From: Gari tellinella
Taxonomy: Eukaryota; Mollusca; Bivalvia; Cardiida; Psammobiidae
Assembly (NCBI GenBank): GCA_922989275.2
Contig: OV277869.1
Location: 2,471,190 to 2,535,189, forward strand
DNA length: 64,000 nt
Direction of reading: 5' to 3'
Of this stretch, positions 46,925 to 64,000 are shown one piece after another (positions within the stretch are counted from its first letter, which is position 1; each line of letters begins with the position of its first letter). A program made the position numbers and the translations under genes. Below the pieces are notes generated by a model. The model was not told the origin of the DNA and did no database searches. It worked only from the letters and a program-made list of their open reading frames with translations.

Positions 46925-47344
46925 TTCAAAATCTATTTATTTATTTTGACCTTAATGCCCACACCCAATACGACAGAATAGTCAGCAAGATGACGGCGGT
47001 GGTTAATTGGTAGAAGTAGAAGACTACGGCCAGTCCCTTCACCATCAAAAGAGGGATGTTGAAGAAGAGAGATGGCAGTACCATAGAAAGAATCTCTAGC
47101 TGATGATGAACTTGGATTGTGTTCAATATTGTCAACAGCAGCAGTGGTAAACACTTGGCCACGCAACTGTGGAGGGCATATACAACCTACTCTCTTTAAA
47201 ACTGCCTACAAACGTCTAGATGTGCCCGAGTAAAGTCTGGCGGTTGTGAGAACCGTAGGTCTGGCCTCTAGCACAGAACCTGTTCCGCTTGGGTAGCCCC
47301 AAAAGGAGTAAATCTCCCACCGGACCCGGTGATCAACAGGGTAC
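46925..47344. other. No gene recognised
   Basis: Short frames only, without familiar motifs, between the LINE fragment and a type A element. Confidence 0.4.
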
Positions 47345-47574
47345 TTAATCTCCCCACCCAAAAATATGCCTTGTTACGATACTGAAGATTATAGTTCAGC
47401 TTTATACTGTCATGAATATGCACCATTAGAAATTTATTTGATATGCTAGGAGATGGTAGCTTAAAGCAGGCTGAAAGTTCAAAAGCCTTTAGGCGCACTC
47501 TGCTTTACTTTCAATCTGCTTTAAGTGGTCACGTGTTTCGAAATTTAGAAACAGGCTATGGGGTAATGGGTTAA
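47345..47574. mobile_element. Type A hairpin element
   Basis: TTAATCTCCCCACCC to ..ggggtaatggg-TTAA, core alpha with one arm eroded. Confidence 0.65.
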
Positions 47575-47772
47575 AATTATATCAGTAACAACTCATGTGC
47601 ATGAAGTCCTTCTATGGTATTGTTCTGGGGAAACTAAAATGGTTAAAGTTAAGTTGTCGGCTTATAATGCAGGATAAATGTAATTCAAGAAAAAAGGAAT
47701 GCAGAATGCTTCTTTGCAATATGTTGTCACCACATCTTAAAGACTGTCCATGTAAAAGTTCTAAAAAGTCAT

Positions 47773-48014
47773 TTAACCCTTTACTCTATAGCCACATTCT
47801 AGTTTTGAAGACAGGCTTAAGGCAGGTTGAAAGTAAAGCAGAATGCGCATTATTAATCACACATTTTGCTTTACTTTCTGTTTTCTGTACGCTGCCATCT
47901 GATAGAATATAGAAAATAATTCTTATGATACATATTCATGACAATATATTGGAATAATTTTCTTCAAGGCCGGAATAAATGTGTAAAAAATGAGTATCTA
48001 TGGAGTAAAGAGTT
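47773..48014. mobile_element. Type A hairpin element, diverged
   Basis: TTAACCCTTTACTCTATA to ..atggagtaaagag, core partly lost on the right. Confidence 0.6.
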
Positions 48015-48436
48015 TGTACTGTTATAAGTTTGACTATGTATAAAAAGGAGAAAAGCTGATCAAAAGCTGTTTGAGTAGTAACAACACTGGAGTTGGTGGA
48101 GACACAAGGATTTCAGCGTCCTTAGACCTAGAACCTATTAATTATTTGCATGCTGGGTATTTTTTCCGTCTGCAACAAGTGTCGTCTGCTACCTTTCTAA
48201 AAATAGATCTTTTCTAAATATCTCTTCAAAACAAGATCAGAGTGTCCAATAGTTTGGATCATTGTGTGTTGTCGTATCATGCAGCATCTCACCAGGATCA
48301 AAACTGTTTGCAAAGATTACAAGTGTTTACAGCTAGCATGGTAAGAGTCAATTGTGTAGATTTTCATTAAACATCAGATGACACAACTCGCTCAATGAGG
48401 TTTCATTTTAAATCTAGTTTTTAAAAATATAATAAG

Positions 48437-48845
48437 CAACACATTCAACCCTAGCAACGATTGTACTGTCATTTGCAAAAAGGCATACATGTGAAAAGAA
48501 AGCATGCCCTCAATGCAAACAGTGTAGACTCGGATCAGAGGGGTCTTTATCTTATGCATTGTTAGTCATTTTGAAATTTATTGTAAAAATCAAATACAGT
48601 AAAACATCTCTATTACAAATCTACGACCACTTAAGTGTGTTGATAGGTTCTTAATGCAGGTCGTTGCTTAAAGCAAAGTGAGCTTTCTGTTTTACTTTCA
48701 CATTTATTTAAGCTGTCATCTGTCTTTTATAAAAGTATTAGCCTTCTATTTAGTGGTTGCAAAAGAGAGATTTTACTGTAGTCAAAATGGACCAGGCTTA
48801 AGTTGAAAATGGAATTGTCCATAATTTTTTCAGGAGCAATTGAAT
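48437..48845. mobile_element. Type B element split by a type D element
   Basis: 'acacattcaaccctagcaac' to '..tttttcaggagcaattga'. Removing 48597-48778 plus one TA restores the type B word 'aatcaaatagtcaaaatgga'. Confidence 0.7.
48597..48778. mobile_element. Type D element nested in a type B element
   Basis: CAGTAAAACATCTCTATTAC to ..gagagattttactg, TA on each side. Shows the TA target for type D directly. Confidence 0.8.
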
Positions 48846-49184
48846 TACTAGTATATCCTTTATCTAATCCAGCTGAGCCTATCTTGATGACAATTGCAAA
48901 CAGTTTGAATCTTGAGCAGATGCCAAGTTAATTGACCTCTGATCTGGATCAGTACTGTTTGGAAATCAAACTTTGTGTTGCTTAAGTTGAAAAGACATGT
49001 ATGAGCACTCCATTTACATGTACAAATGTATACCAAAGTTGTTTGATTCTTTATGTCTCTACCGTACCCTATGATATTACAACTCATTAGAAATCATCCC
49101 TTCAAGATCATTCTAATAGGTAGTCACATCATAGGGTTTAGGGTAGACATAGTGTCGACATGAGCATTTTCTACTTTAATTTGA

Positions 49185-49760
49185 AACTATGCAAACAGTT
49201 TTTAAGTTTAGACCAAGACCATAGGCTCCTAATAGGGGCACTCTAAGATCAGGATGTTTACTGTTTGCCATGTTTCAATAAAATGCAACAAACTCATTGA
49301 AACCTAGTACCACATATTTACACCATTAATAAACTTTATATCTGTGAGGAGTACACATGTCCTGTGCAAACAGTGTAGACCAAGATCTGAGGGCTCATAA
49401 TAGGGATACTCTGTTCGGGGTCTTCCCTGTTTGTCATGTTGAAATCAATTGTAACACACCCATTGAAACATAGTGTCACATATATACATGATTTACAGTG
49501 TACCTGTGAAGAGTACACTTGTCCTCTGCAAACAATGTATACCCAGATCAGAGGGACTCTTCTAGGGGCCCTCTGATTAGGGTTTTCACTTTTTATCATT
49601 ATGCAATTAAAACAAATCCATTGAAACCTACCTTAACAAATATACATCATTATCAAACTGTGCATCTGTCAAGAGTACGTGTGTCTTATGCAAACAGTGT
49701 AGACCAAGATCAAATACAAAAACAGACATTTCCTGCAGGATTACTTGCATTTCGGGCAGA
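49185..49760. repeat. Tandem repeat of ~161-176 bp built on type B hairpins
   Basis: The word tgcaaacagtgtagacc or a close relative recurs at about 49187, 49365, 49528 and 49689. Each is followed by a 'gatcagaggg' hairpin and 'gtcat...tgaaat'. Looks like a type B element expanded in tandem. Confidence 0.7.
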
Positions 49761-50378
49761 CGCAATGTGAAGGGATATGGGGCTTATCAGTAGAGTCAAA
49801 TGGTCAAGCTTAGGTTAATTGCCAGTTTTATTACCCAACAGATAATCAAGGCATGACTGCATGTGGAGATTCTGTCCAGGCATAGAAGATAAAACCATGA
49901 TCATTTCTGATCGTCTTTGGAGTATGTTGTCTATAGACTGATTAATAGTTTCAGACACTCCCTATATAGAAAACCTTCCGAAAACTGAAAATGACTGCAG
50001 CTTGTATATTGAAGTTTTTGTTATCTCAAACTTGGAGCTTGTCTAAAACAATCATTTGTATATTCTTAAAGTTAAGTCTAGACTGTCTAGCGGTGATCAA
50101 TATAGCTTTTATTCACCAGTCACAGTGGATCTATGTTGTCAAGTGTAGATCCATAATTGCCTGAAAATGTCAGTCGTTTGCCGGATGTGGTAATGATGAG
50201 GTTATCTAGCATCGATATTCATCCTCATGAAGTGAGGATGCACGCCAACAATTCGACCAATCGCCCGACTGCTTAGACCAATCACATTTCGCCAAAATTC
50301 GAATTTGTCTCCGTATCCCTCACGGATTTACACGATTTAGATTCCGTACAATAATTATTTTCCGTAAATATCCGTTAG

Positions 50379-50438
50379 CCAATGAAAACTCGCTCTTGTC
50401 AATTAGTTATGCAGCCGCACACGTAGGCCGTATATAAA
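50379..50438 (+). promoter_or_regulatory. Core promoter of alpha-tubulin B (CCAAT and TATA)
   Basis: CCAAT at 50379-50383 and TATATAAA at 50431-50438, at the same spacing as in gene A, within sequence conserved between the copies. Confidence 0.7.
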
Positions 50439-50560
50439 GCAAGAATCCGGGGGAAATTTTTATTCATGATATTCTCATCGAGACACATCACGTCTAAGTG
50501 AGGCTATTTAAATCTCCGGATTATTCTCTTTTTTGCGAACTACCATACAAAACATCGACA

Positions 50561-57898
<7,338 letters not shown>

Positions 57899-58042
57899 AC
57901 TGGGCAGAGAAACGTCGAGCCAGCCTTCGGAACACCAGGCTTAAAAATCTTTCAATAAGACTGCTATCTATTAGACATTTACAGTTAAATTTGTGTTTAG
58001 CAACTGTTAAGACGGATGCATGTTTGCAAGAATAATTGATGC

Positions 58043-58276
58043 TTAACCCATTATCCCATAAATATGCCTTTTTACACCATTATTTTATTCCTCAACTGAA
58101 GAAAATAGTTACAATTTATACAGTCAAAAATATGTTATATTTTAGAAGATATTATCTTAAAGCAGGCTGAAAGTAAAGCAGAATGCGACTTAAGGCGTAT
58201 TCTGCTTTACTTTCAACCTGCTTTAAGTGGTCACCTATCTTCAAGATTAGAAGCAGGCTATGAGGTAATCGGTTAA
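58043..58276. mobile_element. Type A element 3' of tubulin B
   Basis: TTAA at both ends, with the full core alpha palindrome at about 58158-58228. Confidence 0.75.
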
Positions 58277-58642
58277 TGCAGAAGAGGCATATTATCTGCA
58301 TTAAGCAGTTGTCTGGATTTGAAGATCTACATTATACTTTAGTTACTGATTCAATTTGGCGTCAAAGTCTGCTTCAATGTAGACAATTGCATGCAGTGTA
58401 GACCTTGATGAGGTGCCACAGTATCATGTGACATCTCATCAGGGTCTGCAAGTTCTCTTGTGATCAAAATATAAAGGTCAAAGCCTTCATTACACCCATA
58501 CAGTTCATAATGACACCTGTCAAAATATTGTTTGACGCAGATAAGATTGTGATGTTATCATTTACTATATGGACCAATGTTCTCTTGATAAAAGTATTTA
58601 AAATAGCATAAAGTTGATGCCTTTACCAGATTCTTTCATATA

Positions 58643-58846
58643 CAGTAAAACCTCTCTATAACCACCGCTAAATGTGTTAATTACGTGTTTATAAAAGGTG
58701 ACAGACTGCTTAAAGCAAGGTGATTGTTAAACAGAAAGCTCCCTTAGGAGCTTTCTGTTTTACTATCACCTTGCTTTAAGCTGTCACCTGTCTTTGAAAC
58801 AGTGATTTAGCTTTCGTTTTAGCGGTCGTAATGGAGAGGTTTTACT
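58643..58846. mobile_element. Type D element 3' of tubulin B
   Basis: Counterpart of 22254-22466, with a slightly better preserved palindrome. Confidence 0.75.
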
Positions 58847-59048
58847 CTATCGTTAATTTGCTCGTTTCTGTGGTAACTATATTTGGAAGCCACAAATCAT
58901 TGGGTTCGGAATGTGTGCAAATACAGTCCAACCACGGTTACTCGAAAGTACATGTAACTTTCTTTATTGAGGTTAACATTTGGTGCCTTGTACTTATTTC
59001 GTTTTGTTCTGTTATCCAAAAAAATTATAGAAAACTGTTGTCACAATT

Positions 59049-59054
59049 AATAAA
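59049..59054 (+). promoter_or_regulatory. Candidate polyadenylation signal, alpha-tubulin B
   Basis: AATAAA matching the one at 22647 in gene A, with conserved flanks. Confidence 0.45.
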
Positions 59055-60063
59055 CTTCTCTGCAAAACTTTTGTTTCTTTGTTGCTTCCCAATGGGGATT
59101 CCTTAACGTTTTAACTCACCAGAGCACAAAGTGGTCAAGGTGAGCTATTGTGATACCGCTCTGTCGTCCGTCTGTCAGCAATTGCAAACGACTTCTTCTC
59201 TGAAACCAATAGCCCCTGTGGAACCAAACTTCATCAGAAGCATCAGTAGGGTGGGGGAATGAAAAGTTGTTAAAAATTTGTTGGTGGGGTAATTTGTAGC
59301 AACCAGAAAACTTCCTCTTCTCGGAACTACTGGTCCGATTTCAATTTGGTTTTCACCAAAATGTTTCACAATGGATAGGCTTTAAACGTTGGTCAAAGAA
59401 TTTTGATCCGTCAAAAAATATGGCCATTTTCCGTGTTCGGAAATATGGAAAACATTTAGAAGTCATTTTTGGCTTTATCCTTATGAGATTTTGTCTGTGT
59501 TATGTCTTTGACAAAGGTTAGGTCATACTTGAATATGGGTAATGTCTGGGCATCAAGTAGGTCAAAAGGTCAAATTAAAAAAAAAAAAAAGCTTTTTGCC
59601 ACTCCAGAGGCCATATTTCTAGCCCAATCTACTTGAAACTTGCTTAGAATGATTATCTTGACAAAAGTGGGGTTTTATGTGAATATGGGTTACATAAGAT
59701 TTTAAATGTAGGTCAGTAAGTCAAAACAGAAAAAGCTTCTAAACACTGTATGAGTAATATTTTTACCCATAATTTCACACAATTTGCTCAGAATGATAAC
59801 CTTGTCAAAATCTAGGCAATGTAATTATATGGATTACTTTGGGTCCAAAAGTGGGTCAGCAGGTCAAATCATAAGAAAAGCTTCAAAATACTCTAGGGCC
59901 CACATCTTTTGCCCTAATTTCAGGTACCGCATCGCTGCTTCAACATTTTGACAGTGATGCGTACACGGTCTAAACCTCGCGTATTTCAATGAGTATACGG
60001 TCCGTGATTCATGACCCCGTTGTTTGAAATAATTTAACATATAATTAAATCGGGGACAGTTAA

Positions 60064-61155
60064 TATACTCGCCCAAAAAAGAAACCTTACACTTTATAAT
60101 TTTAAATCAAAGCACAACATACATATTTTCGTGTAACAGTACATTGGTTTATCGTTACATGACACGTGTGTAAAATTCTAACCGTGTGCTACTTGCCTAA
60201 TTCCTTCAAAACCACATTACCTTGTTTTGCACGTGGACCATGTGCAGGGCACTTCCAGTCAGATAGCATATCAACTAAAGTATCACAATTTAGCTAAGGA
60301 ACACCGAAACAAAAATTACAACACAAAAGTAAAAAATAAATAATGCCTACGCTTTCAAGAGCAGAGAGATACAGACCATTTTGAATTTACAGGCTAAGGT
60401 GTCTCCGTTTGACGTCACTCGGACGTCTAACTGCAGTAGGAATGTAATTTTCAAATTGGCCAGACGTCTGCGACATACTGGCACTATGTTTGAGCGTCCA
60501 AAGTCAGGTAGACCAAAAGCAACTCTAACGGCACATGCATGGTATTGTCTTACATCAATTACGTAACACATTTACAACAGGGAATCTGACTGTGCGCTAC
60601 TTTAACGTCAGTCCACAGACTGTGCGCAATATGTTTCGGGCACAGAATCGCCCTATTAGAGCCCGACGTCCATTTACAGGAAGTGTTATGACGTTACGTA
60701 ACTGACGTGAACGGCCGCAATCCGCGCGTAGACAGCGTCACTGGTGTCGCCGGGAATGGAATTCCGTACTTGTTACGGATGAGTCGAGGTACGATCTCAG
60801 TTTTAGCAACGTTTTGGACACAAAAACAAACTTAACAATGACGGCGACTTCGCGAATGCCCTCACGACGGAATGGAACAACGTGTTTAATCAATTGATCA
60901 AGCGCTACGTTAAATCGATGAGAAGGCGTAAACTGGCACTCACACGGGCTAGAGATAGTGTTTAGCGCTTAATAAGGCCCACAGGGAAAATACACTTTGC
61001 GCACACGTTTGACTAATGTGACAGCAAATGACAATCTTGCACATACACACATATACTGACATTTTTGTTTTGCACCCCTACGATATTAACTGACGTCAAA
61101 ATCGCTCATTACGTATGCAAGAAAGCTCAAAACTCAGACATGTTCCAAACACATC
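60064..61155 (+). mobile_element. Tc1-like element, copy 2, cut by the virus-like insertion
   Basis: Same element as at 23654, brought along by the tandem duplication. It reads straight through the two sites where copy 1 has insertions (tttagcgcttaataagg). It stops at CACATC, with its last ~100 bp missing from the window. Confidence 0.8.
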
Positions 61156-61260
61156 AGTAATAAGCTATATTACTCCCCTCCCCCACCTAAAAATATTTTT
61201 TATATTTCCCCTATACTAGTATCCCCCCTCGAGGAATAAAGGTAAAATTTTAAAAAGGCC

Positions 61261-61278
61261 GGATGTTCAAGAACATCC
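61261..61278. terminator. Perfect hairpin at the end of the virus-like gene block
   Basis: GGATGTTC-AA-GAACATCC is a perfect 8-bp inverted repeat 45 bp beyond the stop codon of the last - strand gene. It lies between the element end and the genes, so it could act in 3'-end formation or be part of the terminal region. Nothing in the sequence decides between these. Confidence 0.3.
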
Positions 61279-61322
61279 AGAAAACTATTTGACAAGAGAG
61301 AAAATGCAAAAAATAAATTTTC

Positions 61323-62399
61323 TTACCCTAGTAATTCTATTAATAATCCAACGGTTACTTTTTCTACTGTAGCATTATATGATAAAGAAACAATATCAAT
61401 AACTGAACCTGCTGGAATTAGTTTACTTTTATCTAGTTTATAATGTTTTACTGGATCCCAAAAAATATTATTAGTAGTAGATTTAACACTAATATTATAT
61501 ATTTCATCTCCAGTAACTTGTCCATCTTTATAAACGCCAACTTTAACTTCGCCAGTTTTAACTATAGCTGATATACTTGCCCCTATAATTATACCTGATT
61601 TAATCATAACATAACCTCCTCCAGTTTCTCTTCCTAATTTATCAAATGATATAACATAATTCTTAGTCAATGGACCTTTAGATTTTGCAACAAGTGAAAT
61701 AATATGGTTATCCTTTAAAACACTTTTCATTTTAGCATCCAATTCAAAAAGTTTTCCCCAAGGTTTAGAATCTAATTCAATAATTTTCTCCCAAAGTTTT
61801 TCTATCTGGTCGGAAATATTTCTAGAAAATTTGTTTAAATCACTTTTATCAGATATTAAATTTTCATATAGTGCTATATCTGGTTCCTCAATAACTTCTA
61901 ACATTAATGAAACAACTGCATGTGAAATTCCTACATTATCAGTTGCACACATAAAAGTAATAACTGAGTTTGGTTCAATTTCTTTTGTATTTGTAACATA
62001 ATTATAAGTTACAATCTCACCCTCTAATAAAGTAATACTACACATTGGCATGCCGTTAACCAACATGCCTACTATTACTTTACCTCTATTTAGATGAGAA
62101 GTACAAGATATACTAATGCCAACAACTTTTGATTTTTTAATTATAGTATAACCAACAGGTCTAGAACGTTTAGCATACCCAGTTACAGCAGCTCCAAATG
62201 AAAACATTCCAAAATCATCTAAATTAGCTGCTTCTGCCCATATTGTATAATAATTCTTTTTTGATTTAAAAACATTATCAGTGTATTTTATAATTTTATT
62301 TCTTTCATTTTTTAATCTTTCATCAATGTATTTTTCTAAACCATTATCATTGTATTTTTCATTTCTTTTATACCCAAATATACTCATTTTTTTTAACAA
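61323..62399 (-). CDS. Fibre-like protein 2 with two head domains (virus-like element)
   Basis: An intronless frame of 358 residues. The likely true start is the fifth residue (ATG at 62387), because MSIFGYK then aligns with MSIFGVK of the neighbouring fibre-like protein. After a short charged helical stretch, two copies of one beta-rich domain follow (about residues 45-170 and 235-358), separated by a helical linker. Each copy has a glycine-rich GY(V/T)I-type strand near its start, an (A/P)-G-S-V-I-like or equivalent segment, and ends in a hydrophobic V-x-L-(L/M)-(I/L)-E strand. The layout resembles trimeric viral or bacterial fibre heads of C1q/TNF or BclA style, but I cannot name a family. 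It is the last gene of the - strand block and is very AT-rich compared with the tubulin exons. Function as an attachment fibre is inference. Confidence 0.6.
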   Translation of the reverse strand: MLKKMSIFGYKRNEKYNDNGLEKYIDERLKNERNKIIKYTDNVFKSKKNYYTIWAEAANLDDFGMFSFGAAVTGYAKRSRPVGYTIIKKSKVVGISISCTSHLNRGKVIVGMLVNGMPMCSITLLEGEIVTYNYVTNTKEIEPNSVITFMCATDNVGISHAVVSLMLEVIEEPDIALYENLISDKSDLNKFSRNISDQIEKLWEKIIELDSKPWGKLFELDAKMKSVLKDNHIISLVAKSKGPLTKNYVISFDKLGRETGGGYVMIKSGIIIGASISAIVKTGEVKVGVYKDGQVTGDEIYNISVKSTTNNIFWDPVKHYKLDKSKLIPAGSVIDIVSLSYNATVEKVTVGLLIELLG

Positions 62400-62472
62400 A
62401 ATTTAACCATCATATTTCGGCGGTGGATCATTTACTATAATAGTTTTATTAAATAAAATTAAACATCTTTTT

Positions 62473-63036
62473 CTATTTTTTTTTTATTTCTGATAAAGCC
62501 TGGGCTTTACCTTCTTCAATAAGTTTTTTTCTTTCAATATCATTAATATTATCATGTTTTGTGTGTAAATTATTTTTCATTTCATTATATTTTTCATGTT
62601 CATCTAATATAAGTTTAAATTCATCTTCAGTTATTTTACCGTCTGTTAAAGACTTAGAAATTAAATCTTTTATTGTATTAAGTTTACTATTTGCTATTGT
62701 TTTTATTTCATAATGTTTTTTTGATTTTGTTGAAAACTTTCTTCTAATAAGTTTAACGCCCATTCCTATACCACCACATGAAACAGCTACTATTTGTAAT
62801 GGCAACATAATAGGAATAATTATACTTATTCCTGCTAAAACAACACTTCCTGAAATTAATAAAGTATCAATACTATCTGAAAAATTTATTCCCCGTTTAT
62901 ATTTTTTATATAATGATTTGCGATTATCTCTCTCATTAATTAATGTTTTTTCTATCTCTGATATTTTCTGTAATCTATAATTTTGTGCATCTTCTGGTAA
63001 TTCAGGGTATAAATCCGGCGCTGTTGGTTGCTTCAT
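62473..63036 (-). CDS. Small two-pass membrane-type protein (virus-like element)
   Basis: A 187-residue intronless frame. A proline-rich start (PTAPDLYPELPED) leads to a charged helix. Then come two adjacent hydrophobic segments at about residues 57-95 (LLISGSVVLAGISIIIPI and LQIVAVSCGGIGMGV), and a lysine/glutamate-rich helical tail with SKLNTIKDLISKSLTDGK and a C-terminal ALSEIKKK. I have the impression of having seen this tail pattern in uncharacterised invertebrate proteins linked to Maverick-like elements, but cannot verify it. It sits 26 bp after the upstream fibre gene and 73 bp before the next, consistent with a compact viral transcription block. A minor structural or membrane role is conjecture. 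Confidence 0.6.
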   Translation of the reverse strand: MKQPTAPDLYPELPEDAQNYRLQKISEIEKTLINERDNRKSLYKKYKRGINFSDSIDTLLISGSVVLAGISIIIPIMLPLQIVAVSCGGIGMGVKLIRRKFSTKSKKHYEIKTIANSKLNTIKDLISKSLTDGKITEDEFKLILDEHEKYNEMKNNLHTKHDNINDIERKKLIEEGKAQALSEIKKK

Positions 63037-63062
63037 TTTTAAAGATATTTTTTGAAATCAAA

Positions 63063-63755
63063 TTAAAACAATTCAATTAATAATGATGCAACTGTATTCT
63101 CTGATGTTGCATTTGCTGTTTTACACACAAAATTAATCACACTTCCTGCTTCAACAATAAAAGGTGATTGAAATGTTTCATGATTGCTTGTGCTCGTGTC
63201 AACAGTCGTTTCACAAAATGGTAGTACATATTCATTTACATTAATACCTACAGTCATTTCTCCCCCTATTCTTTTGCAAGATAATCCCATTTCTAGTATC
63301 TGCCCTCGTCTGGTTATAACATAACCAATACCGTTTTCTCTACCACCATTTCCAAAAGAAAGCATTTCTCCTTTCATAATGGGTCCTTTACTTTCTGCAA
63401 ATATTGAAATAATCGATGGCGCATCTTTTATATTATCAACCTTATTGCGATATATACGGTTTTCTATTGAAAATTCTTTAAATTTCTTCTGAAGTCCGTT
63501 ATACCTCTCAGTTTGATTATCTATTTGAGTTAACATCGCGTTTCTATTATTATGAACTTCCTGTTGAAATTTTGTTATTCTATCCTCTAAATCTGTTACT
63601 GGTTTCACTCTACTGTTTAAATTATGAACTTCCTGTTGAAATTCTGTTATTTTCTGCGTGACAGGTTTTACTCTATTGTGTAAATTCCTAACATCTACTG
63701 TTAAAGTTTCAATGTCTTCACTGGGCTTCTGTTTTTTAACGCCAAATATACTCAT
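63063..63755 (-). CDS. Fibre-like protein 1: coiled-coil stalk and one head domain
   Basis: A 230-residue intronless frame starting MSIFGVKKQK. Residues about 15-95 form a predicted coiled coil with an internal repeat: RVKPVT at 28-33 and 49-54, FQQEVHN at 39-45 and 63-69. Residues about 112-230 are a beta-rich head similar in pattern to the second head of the 358-residue protein (ISIFAESKGP versus ISLVAKSKGP, then GYVI, then a final SLLIEL strand). Short stalk plus head is the classic trimeric fibre layout. It begins only 15 bp after the stop of the upstream capsid-like frame. Role as a vertex fibre is inferred. Confidence 0.62.
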   Translation of the reverse strand: MSIFGVKKQKPSEDIETLTVDVRNLHNRVKPVTQKITEFQQEVHNLNSRVKPVTDLEDRITKFQQEVHNNRNAMLTQIDNQTERYNGLQKKFKEFSIENRIYRNKVDNIKDAPSIISIFAESKGPIMKGEMLSFGNGGRENGIGYVITRRGQILEMGLSCKRIGGEMTVGINVNEYVLPFCETTVDTSTSNHETFQSPFIVEAGSVINFVCKTANATSENTVASLLIELF

Positions 63756-63767
63756 TTTTATATAATA

Positions 63768-64000
63768 ATTATATTATTTCTAACACACAATTAATTGGTA
63801 ATCCATTGTTATTTATTTTCTGACCGTTTTCATCACAAACGTTTATACTTAGTTCTGAAATATCACCATGTGATAATTGTTTGTATTCTGGATTACTAAA
63901 ATGTGTATGAACAATATCTCCAAACGATTTATTCTCAACAGGAACAACACTAAGAATATTACTAGGAGCTCCATTAAAGAAATTGTAAGCAGTATTTATC
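63768..64000 (-). CDS. C-terminus of capsid-like protein (runs off window)
   Basis: An open frame enters from the window edge and ends at a TAA at 63768-63770, just before the fibre gene. The 76 or so visible residues include NFFNGAPSNILSVVPVEN, GDIVHTHFSNPEYKQL and a final SINVCDENGQKIN...LPINCVLEII. The order 'VVP, then (G)D(I/V)..., then NP(E/H)Y..L, then a D-x-x-G loop and a closing hydrophobic strand' resembles the C-terminal part of Maverick/adintovirus capsid-type proteins (the family around C. elegans F54H12.2). Only the tail is visible, so confidence is moderate. Confidence 0.5.

Larger units (their letters stand above)
61156..64000 (-). mobile_element. One end of Maverick/Polinton- or adintovirus-like element
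   Basis: The homology between the two Tc1-like copies stops exactly at 61155, after CACATC. New sequence begins AGTAATAAGCTATATTACTC, and an AG start is typical of Maverick termini. What follows is AT-rich and contains four closely spaced intronless genes, all on the - strand, with viral-structural appearance. Integrase, polymerase B, ATPase and protease genes, if present, lie outside. A 6-bp target duplication CACATC is predicted at the far end. Confidence 0.55.

Noticed and set aside
61239..61322. Bacterial-type rho-independent terminator after the virus-like genes
   Set aside because: The hairpin is real, but there is no T-run in the right place for - strand transcripts and the host is eukaryotic.

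Overview
The window is animal nuclear DNA, most likely from a bivalve mollusc. The evidence is a split, highly conserved alpha-tubulin gene with GT-AG introns, an intact CR1-like LINE, Tc1-like elements, and dispersed repeats carrying the 'gctcacc...gtgagctattgtgat...gtccgtc' signature that I associate with bivalve genomes. Species cannot be fixed from the sequence. Protein-coding content is small and repeats dominate.

Layout. (1) 1-9.3 kb: no host gene recognised. It is filled with short hairpin-bearing MITE-like elements, an 800-bp array of a transposon-end motif (444-1242) and a ~143-bp tandem repeat (4735-5645). (2) 9.34-27.72 kb: unit 1 of a large tandem duplication, holding alpha-tubulin gene A (11406-21532, + strand, four exons). 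(3) 27.725 kb onward: unit 2 begins with the same bases as unit 1, breaks off near 28.95 kb, and resumes at about 49.96 kb with alpha-tubulin gene B (50561-57898). The intervening 21 kb holds a decayed gene (31.8-34.2 kb, -), an intact LINE with a 2A-like motif (34.6-38.1 kb, -), a 5-kb inverted repeat (38.9-44.0 kb), satellite-like arrays and low-complexity DNA. (4) 61156-64000: unit 2 is interrupted inside a Tc1-like element by an AT-rich, intronless, tightly packed gene block on the - strand. It has two fibre-like proteins, a small two-pass membrane-type protein, and the C-terminus of a capsid-like protein running off the window. It looks like one end of a Maverick/Polinton or adintovirus-type element.

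Hairpin element names used below: A (TTAA-flanked, ends CCCATTACCCCATA), B (TTAA-flanked, ends CTCATTCAACCC), C (core GATCAGACGCCGCG, several kinds of outer end), D (TA-flanked, ends CAGTAAAACCTCTCTATTAC), E (ends CAGGGCTCCAGATAAGG, 6-8 bp target repeats), F (TA-flanked, ends CAGTTGAACCGCGATA), G (ends CAGGGCTGCCATTTCTCCGG), H (ends TTAAAGACATTTCCT). Most carry one of two near-perfect palindromic cores. Core alpha contains TTAAAGCAGGTTGAAAGTAA and its relatives. Core beta contains GCAAACAGTGTAGACCCTGA and its relatives. The same core recurs inside elements whose ends belong to different transposon types, which is the most unusual structural feature of the window.

Because the tubulin locus is duplicated, each copy acts as the empty-site control for insertions in the other. 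Several insertions, including the virus-like one, can therefore be dated as later than the duplication. All assignments rest on reading the sequence; no database search was possible.
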